Source of the DNA: a virus
Direction: 5' to 3' (one strand)
Length of the DNA: 58,131 bases
IMG/VR virus record: IMGVR_UViG_3300042090_001925
Coordinates: 1-58,131 of that record
The notes below the pieces were generated by a model. That model ran no database searches, was not told the DNA's origin, and worked only from the letters and a program-made list of their open reading frames with translations. The translations under genes and the position numbers were made by a program. The stretch's first letter is position 1. Every line of letters starts with the position of its first letter. Below, piece by piece: positions 37,258 through 44,719 of this stretch.

Positions 37258-40063
37258 TCCGCGCGGCCAGATCTCGCAGAAGGCGCAGGAGAGCCTTGGG
37301 TTCCCTCCGGGCTTCAAAACCTACTCACCCTATCCTTTTGGTGGGATGAATGTTCAGGCCTCGCCGGTGGCGATCGCCGACACCGAGTTTCCGTGGCTGG
37401 AGAATTTCGTTCGCCTCGGCGACGGCAATCTGCGCACGGTGTGGGACCGCGGCGCGCCGATCTTCACCGCGCCCACCGGCCTGACGGTCGTTTGGCACTG
37501 CTTCTTCAACCTCGGCGTCGTCTATTATTGCGCCGTTTTCCTCTCCGACGGCAGCGCCGTTCAGGTCGCGATGTCGGGTCTGGCGCAGACTCAGATCGGT
37601 CCGCCGGGGACCTTCTACGACGCGTCGAGCGGCGCTTTGCCCTACGCGCGCCAGTGGGGCACGCAGTACCTCCTCATCAGCAACCGCAACACGACCAACA
37701 ACTATTGGGCGTGGGACGGCGCGCTGCTCTACGCCGCCGGCGGCGCAGCGGCGGGCGGCGTCGATCTCCTCTCGGGCGGCGCCGCCTACTCGTCGCTGCC
37801 AACCCTGACGGTCTTCGGCGGATACGGCTCGGGGGTCGAGATCACCCCGGTCATCCTCGGCGGCGAGGTCGTCGAGATGAACATCACCGATCCCGGTTCG
37901 GGCTACGAGCCGGGCGATGTCGTCCAGGTGGCGTTCAGCGGCGGCGGGTCGGGCACGGGGCCGATCCTGACGGCGCAATTGACAGCGACGACGCTCGGCG
38001 GCGTCACGGTGACGGCCGGCGGCTCGGGCTACACCTTCGCGACGGTCAACTTCTCCGGCGGCGGTGGCGGCTCGGGCGGCGCGGCGACGGCGACGATCGT
38101 CAACGGCGTGGTGACGGCGATCGAGATCACCAACGCCGGGTCAGGCTATACGACCGCGCCGGCGCTGATGATCTTCGGCGACGGCAGCGGCGCCACGGCG
38201 GTTGCGCTGCTGACGCCGAGCGGCGTCGCGGTCGGGCTCGCGCCGACGACGGTCGCCAGCGTCGCCGTCGACAACGGTGGGTCGGGCTATGTCAATGGTC
38301 AGACCTTTGCCTATTTCATCGGCGGGGGCGGCTCGGGCGCGGCGGCGACGGTGACGGTGTCGAGCGGCGCCGTATCGAGCATCGCCATGACGAGTTATGG
38401 CTCCGGCTACACGTCAACGCCGCAGGTGCTGATCTTCGGCGCGGGCTCCAATGCCGCGGCGCACGCGGTCCTGACCGCGAGCGGCTCGCTCAGCGGCGTC
38501 ACGGTGGTCAACGGCGGCTCCGGCTTCACCAGCGTGCCGCTGCTGACGATCGAGGGTGGAGGAGGCTCCGGCGCGACGGCGGTTGCGGTGCTGACTGCGA
38601 CGTCGATCGCCTCGGTCAACCTGACTTCGGGCGGCTCCGGCTACACGAGCGCGCCGAGCGTCTCGTTCGTCGGCGGGGGCGGATCGAGCGCGGCGGCGAC
38701 CGCTTACCTCGACGGCGACGCGGTCGGCTACGTCGTCGTCACCAACGCGGGCACTGGCTACACTTCGCCGATCCAGGTCACGTTCAGTGGTGGCGGGGGT
38801 TCGGGCGCCGGCGCGACGGTGAAATACGCGCCGACGTCGATTGCCTCGGTCGAGGTGATGTCGACCGGGCAGTTCTATACGACCGCGCCCGCCGTGCTGG
38901 TGACGCCCGGCGCTAACAACGCCGCCTACGCGACGGTCACGCTGATGCCGTTCGGCGTCAGCGGCTCGGTGATGGAGACGTTTCTGTCGCGGCTGTGGGT
39001 CTTCGACCCGGCGCCGTCGCCGAGCTCGACCCTGCCGCCGGGCGGAGACTGGTCGGTCTCGGCGCCGGGCTCCTTCGTCGACTTCGCCACTTCCGACGGC
39101 GGCGTCAGCGCGGTCAATACCGACGCTTTCCTCGACCTCCAGTACACGCAGGTTCGCCAGAGTTCCGGCTATCTCTACGCGCTCGGCAACGGCTCGGTCA
39201 GCGTCGTCTCCAACGTCAATTCGTCGGGCAGCCCGGTGTCGACGACGTTCAACTACCAGAACGTCGACCCGCAGGCCGGCTGCGCGTGGCGGGACTCGCT
39301 CCAGGACTTCAGCCGCTCGACGATCTTCGCCAACACGACGGGCGTCTACGGCCTCTACGGCGGCGCGGCGACCAAGATCAGCGGCAAGCTCGACCAGCTC
39401 TTCACCAACGCGATCTTTCCGCCGACAGCCGGCGCGGTGACGCCCTGCGCGGCAATCGCGACGATCTTCAGCATCAAGCACTATTTGCTGCTGATGACCG
39501 TCGCCGATCCTGATACCGGCGCGATGCGCAACGTTATGGCGACGTGGAACGAGAAGGACTGGGTCGTCACCTCGCAGACCGTTGACCTCGCCTTCATCTC
39601 GACTCAGAAGCAGGGCAGCGCCTACATCGCCTACGGGACCGACGGGGCCTCGGTCTACCCGCTGTTCGCCGCGCCGTCGTCGGCCTTGCAGAAGCGACTC
39701 GACACGAAGCTCTACGGATCCGACCGCATCTTCGTCGAGAAGCAGGCGCTCGGCGTGTGGTTCCAGGCTCAGGACAACTCGGCCGCCGAGGTCGGCGTCA
39801 GCGGCGCCTTGACGGCGACGATTTCTGGCATGGGCGGCGGAGTGATCAACGGCTTCGCCGTCACCGTGCCGGAGGGTGTGTCGCAGCCGTTTCTCAACCC
39901 GGTGTCGTTCTCTTCGCCGCCGCCGGCTTGGAACGTCTGGGGCACGGCGATCGAGGGCAACGCCTTCTTCTCGATGGGCCTGCGCTTCGCCACCAACAGT
40001 CCCGATTTCACCCTCGCCGATCTCGTGATAGGCTACGCCGAGCAGGTCGCGTTCTACGCGTGA
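37250..40063 (+). CDS. Large tail-hub/stopper protein with many beta repeats
   Basis: 937 residues from GTG 37250 (GGAGG upstream). The flanks (FGGMNVQASPVAIADTEFPW near 25 and, after 575, FLSRLWVFDP, ASVYPLFAAPSSALQKRLDT) resemble podovirus tail proteins that form the hub under the portal. Inserted at about 160-565 is a run of repeats around VTNAGSGYTTAPALMIFGDG and GGGGSGAAATVTV. The repeat block also occurs in two other virion proteins. Repeats probably form a beta prism or helix exposed on the virion. Confidence 0.75.
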   Translation: MPDPRGQISQKAQESLGFPPGFKTYSPYPFGGMNVQASPVAIADTEFPWLENFVRLGDGNLRTVWDRGAPIFTAPTGLTVVWHCFFNLGVVYYCAVFLSDGSAVQVAMSGLAQTQIGPPGTFYDASSGALPYARQWGTQYLLISNRNTTNNYWAWDGALLYAAGGAAAGGVDLLSGGAAYSSLPTLTVFGGYGSGVEITPVILGGEVVEMNITDPGSGYEPGDVVQVAFSGGGSGTGPILTAQLTATTLGGVTVTAGGSGYTFATVNFSGGGGGSGGAATATIVNGVVTAIEITNAGSGYTTAPALMIFGDGSGATAVALLTPSGVAVGLAPTTVASVAVDNGGSGYVNGQTFAYFIGGGGSGAAATVTVSSGAVSSIAMTSYGSGYTSTPQVLIFGAGSNAAAHAVLTASGSLSGVTVVNGGSGFTSVPLLTIEGGGGSGATAVAVLTATSIASVNLTSGGSGYTSAPSVSFVGGGGSSAAATAYLDGDAVGYVVVTNAGTGYTSPIQVTFSGGGGSGAGATVKYAPTSIASVEVMSTGQFYTTAPAVLVTPGANNAAYATVTLMPFGVSGSVMETFLSRLWVFDPAPSPSSTLPPGGDWSVSAPGSFVDFATSDGGVSAVNTDAFLDLQYTQVRQSSGYLYALGNGSVSVVSNVNSSGSPVSTTFNYQNVDPQAGCAWRDSLQDFSRSTIFANTTGVYGLYGGAATKISGKLDQLFTNAIFPPTAGAVTPCAAIATIFSIKHYLLLMTVADPDTGAMRNVMATWNEKDWVVTSQTVDLAFISTQKQGSAYIAYGTDGASVYPLFAAPSSALQKRLDTKLYGSDRIFVEKQALGVWFQAQDNSAAEVGVSGALTATISGMGGGVINGFAVTVPEGVSQPFLNPVSFSSPPPAWNVWGTAIEGNAFFSMGLRFATNSPDFTLADLVIGYAEQVAFYA

Positions 40064-40073
40064 GGAGAGAGCC

Positions 40074-40343
40074 ATGGCGATGCGCACCAAGGGCGTGAAG
40101 ATGGACTTCGAGAAGCTCGTCGCCGACGGCGAGAACCCCCGCGGCTTTACGTCGCAGACGGCCAACGGCACGGCGCACTGGAAGGGGACCGGGTGGAACA
40201 AGGACGAGCCGAACTGGGATTACGGCTACAACGCCGTTCCGATGAGCGCCAACGCTGCTCAGGCGGAGTGGAACTCGCCCGACCATCAAGTTCGGCCGGG
40301 CCCGACTCGGCCGGACGGACGCAGCAATCGGACTGCTGAATAG
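40074..40343 (+). CDS. Small hypothetical virion-region protein
   Basis: 89 residues with GAGGAGAG upstream. Aromatic/Gly pattern (GTAHWKGTGWNKDEPNWDYGYN). The HNH remnant begins right at its stop. Family not recognised. Confidence 0.6.
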   Translation: MAMRTKGVKMDFEKLVADGENPRGFTSQTANGTAHWKGTGWNKDEPNWDYGYNAVPMSANAAQAEWNSPDHQVRPGPTRPDGRSNRTAE

Positions 40344-40548
40344 TACGCCTCCGTTTCGACCGATAAAAGAGCGTCTGGACGAAAAATGGGATCTCGACCC
40401 GGTAACGGGTTGTTGGGTTTGGACTGCGTCTACAGATCAGCATGGCTACGGTCAAAACGGTAAGCGGAAGTGTATGATTTGCAGTAGCATAACATGCATG
40501 GCAAGGTACTATAGGCAAAAGGAGAGTCGTTTTGCTTGCAGCCCTTGA
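40342..40548 (+). pseudogene. Remnant of an HNH homing endonuclease
   Basis: A frame without start codon reads RPIKERLDEKWDLDPVTGCW then VWTASTDQHGYGQ, the conserved beginning of phage HNH endonucleases, then degenerates and stops at 40546-40548. The HNH core is missing. GC content drops relative to flanking genes. It fills the gap before the 40532 gene. Confidence 0.7.
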
Positions 40549-40864
40549 AAACACGCCACAGACGCCCGATGAGTGGAACCGCTGGGGATGGGACCACCGC
40601 GACAGCCACGACCGCATCCGCAAGGCGATCCTCGCCCAGCACGGCGTCAACCTCAGCGACTACCAGATCGACCCGGTCAACCCGGCCGCGATCGAGGATT
40701 TCTTGCAAAACAACTCGCAGCTCCACGGCGACATGAACGGCGTGCTCGGCCTCCAGAGCGCCGACCTCCAGGACGTCAACATCGGCGACTCGCACCAGTT
40801 CGAGACGTGGGTCCGCCTCCATTGGCAAGAACACACCTACGCCGAGTCGAAACTAGGAATCTGA
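40532..40864 (+). CDS. Hypothetical virion-region protein
   Basis: 110 residues from TTG 40532 with AAGGAGAG upstream. LENTPQTPDEWNRWGWDHRD and KAILAQHGVNLSDYQIDPVN are typical of small podovirus proteins of unknown role that precede GNAT genes. Confidence 0.6.
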   Translation: MLAALENTPQTPDEWNRWGWDHRDSHDRIRKAILAQHGVNLSDYQIDPVNPAAIEDFLQNNSQLHGDMNGVLGLQSADLQDVNIGDSHQFETWVRLHWQEHTYAESKLGI

Positions 40865-40866
40865 CC

Positions 40867-41352
40867 ATGCTGGACCGCGTAGCGACGACTCTCGACGCCT
40901 CGTTCTCCTTCGCCGCTGAGCACTTCGACGACGTGATCGGCGAGGCCGAGCCGCTGCTCGCCGAACATTGGCGCGAGATCGCGGTCCACCAGGACGTGCC
41001 GCTGAAGCCGAGTTACCTCTTCTATCGCAAGATGGACAAGATGGGCGCGCTCAAGATTTTCACGGCGCGCCGCGGCGGCAAGCTGATCGGCTACGCGGTG
41101 TTCGTTGTCCGGCCTCGCCACGGCCACTACGAGTACGTCTGGGCGATCAACGACATCGTCTGGATCAAACCGGAGTGCCGCCACCTCGGCGTCGGTTCGG
41201 CGCTGCTCGCCTTCTGGGAGGCGGAGCTGGCGCGGCTCGGCGTCGAGTTCGTCAACATCTCCAGTAAGGTCGCCCACCCGGCGCTGCACGCCATGCTCGA
41301 AAAGTGCGGCTACTCGACGATCGAGATCGGGCACCAGAAGAGGCTGCACTGA
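40867..41352 (+). CDS. GNAT-family N-acetyltransferase
   Basis: 161 residues. Beta strands KLIGYAVFVVRPRHG and YVWAINDIVWIKPECR lead into the acetyl-CoA motif RHLGVGSALLAFWE; HPALHAMLEKCGY follows. Such genes are common among podovirus structural genes; the substrate is unknown, perhaps a virion or host protein. Confidence 0.85.
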   Translation: MLDRVATTLDASFSFAAEHFDDVIGEAEPLLAEHWREIAVHQDVPLKPSYLFYRKMDKMGALKIFTARRGGKLIGYAVFVVRPRHGHYEYVWAINDIVWIKPECRHLGVGSALLAFWEAELARLGVEFVNISSKVAHPALHAMLEKCGYSTIEIGHQKRLH

Positions 41353-42581
41353 TGGGTATTCAGGCGATTATTGACCCGATCGTCGCCAGCATCGCCGGCG
41401 GCGTCGGCGACGTCGGCGCGGCGATCGGTGGCGCGTTCGGCGGCGGCGCTGCCGACGCGGGCGCCGTTGCGGCGGGAACCGCGAGCGCAGCGGGCGGCGC
41501 CGATGCGGCGACGACCGCTGCGCTCGGCACGATTGCGGCGCAGAATGCGGCGGAGGGGGGCATACTCGCGGCGGCTGCGCCGGAGCTCGACGCCGCGGCG
41601 ACTGGGGCCGGTCTGTCGGCCGCCGACATCGGCGGCTCCTTCGCCTCGCTCGCTGCGACGCCCGCCGCCGACTTCCTCGGCGCGACGAGCGGCGCGCTCG
41701 GCGCCGGCGTGCCCGGCTCGACCGCCACGGCCGCTCCGGTCGCCTCGCCCGGCGCCGCCGTGGCTGCGCCAGCCGGTGCGGCGACCGGCGCTGCGCCCGG
41801 CGCGGGCGCGGCGGGCGGGTCGGCCGCGGCCGGCGCTGCGCCGATCGGCGCGACGGTGTCGCCGAGTTCGATCGGCGCCTTCGGTTGGGTCGACCCGTCT
41901 CTGATCACCGACGCTTCGGCGCCGGCGGGCTTGACCGGCGACGCGGCGACGACCGGGGCTTCGGCCGCGCCGGCGGGACTGACCGGAGCGACAGGCTCCG
42001 AAGTTGCTTCGGGGACCGGCACGTTGGCGTCTGCGATAACTGGCGCTGGCGACGGTTCGGGTGGCCCTGGGGCGGACGCCGGTTTTCTCGGCAATTTAAA
42101 AACATACGGTCCGTTAGCACTCAGCGGCGGCGGATTGCTGTCGTCAGTTTTGGCCGGGGAAAAGAAGCCGAAGTTCGAGGGCGACGCCAGCGCCCAGGCG
42201 GCGCAGTTGCAGGCGCAGGGCGCGCAACTGGAGAGCTATCTCACCTCCGGCACGTTGCCGCCTGGCATTTCGGCGGGTCTGACTGCGGCGCATGACGCCG
42301 CCGCGGCGACGATCCGCTCGCAGTACGCGGCGCGCGGTCAGACGGGCTCTTCCGCTGAGATGCAGGACCTCTCCAACCTCGCCGCGACGACGGTCAGCCA
42401 GGGCGCGCAGATCGCGACCAACCTGCTCCAGCAGGGGGTCAGCGAGAGCGAGTTCTCGGCTCAGCTTTATCAGAGCCTGATGCAGTCCTCGATGGAGCAG
42501 GACGCGGCGCTTTCCAAGTCGATCTCCAACTTCGCCGGCGGGCTTGCCGGCATGGGCCTCAAGGCAACGCCGACGGAGTAG
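41352..42581 (+). CDS. Ala/Gly-rich internal virion protein
   Basis: 409 residues. The first 250 are low-complexity Ala/Gly/Thr; the rest is helical (ASAQAAQLQAQGAQLESYLT, QGAQIATNLLQQGVSESEF). Position before two large helical proteins fits a DNA-ejection protein. ATG overlaps the GNAT stop. Confidence 0.65.
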   Translation: MGIQAIIDPIVASIAGGVGDVGAAIGGAFGGGAADAGAVAAGTASAAGGADAATTAALGTIAAQNAAEGGILAAAAPELDAAATGAGLSAADIGGSFASLAATPAADFLGATSGALGAGVPGSTATAAPVASPGAAVAAPAGAATGAAPGAGAAGGSAAAGAAPIGATVSPSSIGAFGWVDPSLITDASAPAGLTGDAATTGASAAPAGLTGATGSEVASGTGTLASAITGAGDGSGGPGADAGFLGNLKTYGPLALSGGGLLSSVLAGEKKPKFEGDASAQAAQLQAQGAQLESYLTSGTLPPGISAGLTAAHDAAAATIRSQYAARGQTGSSAEMQDLSNLAATTVSQGAQIATNLLQQGVSESEFSAQLYQSLMQSSMEQDAALSKSISNFAGGLAGMGLKATPTE

Positions 42582-42585
42582 TTAA

Positions 42586-42807
42586 ATGTCTAGCTTAATC
42601 AAATCAATGGATGATTTTTGCCTTCTTCTGTGGGAGGAATTTAGTCGCAACGATTTAATTAAGAAGGATGAGGTGCCTACTCTTCTTCTGTCAGCTGAGC
42701 AGTATGCGCATGTGAGGAAAATAGCGCATGGCGAGATAGGTATTAGAAAAGACGCACATATTTTCATGTGCAGGGGTGTGATGGTGCAAGAAGATACCAG
42801 AGAATAG
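42586..42807 (+). CDS. Small low-GC hypothetical protein
   Basis: 73 residues (MDDFCLLLWEEFSRNDLIKK, LLLSAEQYAHVRKIAHGEIG). Composition is strikingly AT-rich against its flanks, suggesting a recently gained moron between virion genes. Family not recognised. Confidence 0.6.
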   Translation: MSSLIKSMDDFCLLLWEEFSRNDLIKKDEVPTLLLSAEQYAHVRKIAHGEIGIRKDAHIFMCRGVMVQEDTRE

Positions 42808-42814
42808 GTGGTTG

Positions 42815-44719
42815 ATGCCGACCGCATTTCCGCTCTCCGCCGACCCGTTCTCGTCCAGCAGCGCCGCCGCGGCGCTCGTGCCGGAGCCGAATCCGCTCGG
42901 CGATCGTGACGATCGAATGGAAGAGTTCAGCGCCAAGATCGACGCGGAGACGACGGCGCACGAAGCGACCGTCGCCAAGGAGCGTGCTGAGATCCAGCGA
43001 ATCGAGGGCGATTTCTTCGCTAAGAACGCGCCGCCGGCTTACAAGCCGCAGGCGCCATACGTGGCGCCGCAGTCGACCGGGCCTCTCCAGGAGTGGGGCT
43101 CGTTGGCGATGATGTTTGCGATGTTGGCTTCTCACTTCACGCGCACGCCGATGATGACGGCGATGAACGCCGGCGCCGAGGTGATGAAAGCGTTCAAGCA
43201 GAACGACATGGAGAAGGCGAAGGCGTCCTACGAGCAGTGGAAAGACGCCAACGAGCAGTCGTATAAGCTCTACGAGTACCAGCGCGACGCCTACAAGGAC
43301 CTGCTCGAATCGGTCAAGGACAGCGTGAAGAACAACGTCGATCTCTCCAAAGAGGAGACTGCCGACTATCGCGCGCGCATCACGGCGATCACGACGGCGT
43401 TCAAGGATGAAACGTCGCTGGACATGCTGGCGCAGAATGGCGTGCTCGGCTGGGCGAAACTCCAGGAGCAGCGCGACAAGAACGCCGCGACAATGGCCGA
43501 GAAGCAAGCGGCGCTCGAAGTCAAGATGGACGAGATTAACAAGAAATACGAAGGGGCTAAGAAAGAAGCCGCTCTCGTCGAGGACCCTGACTACGTCAAT
43601 GCTCTGAAATCGGGCGACGTGCTCACGGTCGTCGAAAAGCGGAACGAAGCAAACCCGAACAAGGAGAACGCTGCGCTCTTGGAGAAGGCCAAGAGCACTC
43701 AGGACGCGCTTGTCGAGAAATCCAAGGAAGCCGCCGCCAAGATTGACTTGCAAGGCAAGCAGTTGGCGGAGAAGACCAAGGCCGATGAAGAGCGGCAAAA
43801 GGTCGCAGAGGACCGGCTGAAGATCGCCGAGAAGGGCGGGCGGGGGTACTCGCAGCCGCTCACGCCAGAACAGATCGAAGAGAACGCTCAACTGATGGCC
43901 GATCTGAAAATTCCGATGGCCACGCCTCAACTGGCCAGTCGCAACAATACCTGGGAGCAAGCGAACCTGCGTGCGATCGAGATTGCCGAGTCGGAGGGGA
44001 AAAAGGGTTTCGGCGCCTCATGGTACGACGCAGCGAAAAAGCAGCGGCTCGACGCCGCAGCCGGGCCGTCGGCCAAGGGTATTCGCTATCTGACCGTCGC
44101 GGTGAACCATCTCGATTCGATGGAGGCGGCGGTCATGGCGCTGCCGAGCAACTCTGACATTCGACTGTTCAGCAAGATTTTCAACATCGTGGCCAACCAG
44201 GTCAACGACAGCAATCTGGCTGTCGAGCAGGTGAATGGCCAGATCGTCGGTAACGAAGTCGCCAAGGCGATCTCCGGCGCTGGCGATCTGTCGATGGAGG
44301 AACGCGAGAAACTGGATGCGATGTTCGATCCGTCCCGCGGCAAAGAGTCGCTGCTGGAGATCATCCACGCTACGAAGGGCCTGCTCGCCGGTCAGGTCGC
44401 CGGCTACACGACGCAGTTCGGCCACTATGGGTCGGCGTCTGACATCACCGGCATTCCCGAGGACACGATGCGGAAGCTGTTCGTCGACCCGGCAACGGGT
44501 CAGGTCTCCGAAGAACTCCTCCAGTGGGACCAGAAGCGGCAGAAAGCCCTGTTGTCTGGACAGCCGGAGCCGCCCCGTCCAGAATTGAAGGGGTTCGCAC
44601 CGGCGCAGGGCGGTAAAGCTCCGGCCGGGGCTACGAAAAAAGCGCAGCTCGCCGATGGTAGGTTTGTTTGGTGGGTCGGCGGCAAATGGGTCGACGAGAA
44701 GGGAGCGCCGTTTCAGTGA
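42815..44719 (+). CDS. Internal virion protein, coiled coil
   Basis: 634 residues. Long charged helices (KNAATMAEKQAALEVKMDEI, ADEERQKVAEDRLKIAEKGG) dominate the middle; the C-terminal part is globular and ends FVWWVGGKWVDEKGAPF. Typical of core or ejection proteins of podoviruses. Overlaps the next gene by GTGA. Confidence 0.7.
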   Translation: MPTAFPLSADPFSSSSAAAALVPEPNPLGDRDDRMEEFSAKIDAETTAHEATVAKERAEIQRIEGDFFAKNAPPAYKPQAPYVAPQSTGPLQEWGSLAMMFAMLASHFTRTPMMTAMNAGAEVMKAFKQNDMEKAKASYEQWKDANEQSYKLYEYQRDAYKDLLESVKDSVKNNVDLSKEETADYRARITAITTAFKDETSLDMLAQNGVLGWAKLQEQRDKNAATMAEKQAALEVKMDEINKKYEGAKKEAALVEDPDYVNALKSGDVLTVVEKRNEANPNKENAALLEKAKSTQDALVEKSKEAAAKIDLQGKQLAEKTKADEERQKVAEDRLKIAEKGGRGYSQPLTPEQIEENAQLMADLKIPMATPQLASRNNTWEQANLRAIEIAESEGKKGFGASWYDAAKKQRLDAAAGPSAKGIRYLTVAVNHLDSMEAAVMALPSNSDIRLFSKIFNIVANQVNDSNLAVEQVNGQIVGNEVAKAISGAGDLSMEEREKLDAMFDPSRGKESLLEIIHATKGLLAGQVAGYTTQFGHYGSASDITGIPEDTMRKLFVDPATGQVSEELLQWDQKRQKALLSGQPEPPRPELKGFAPAQGGKAPAGATKKAQLADGRFVWWVGGKWVDEKGAPFQ

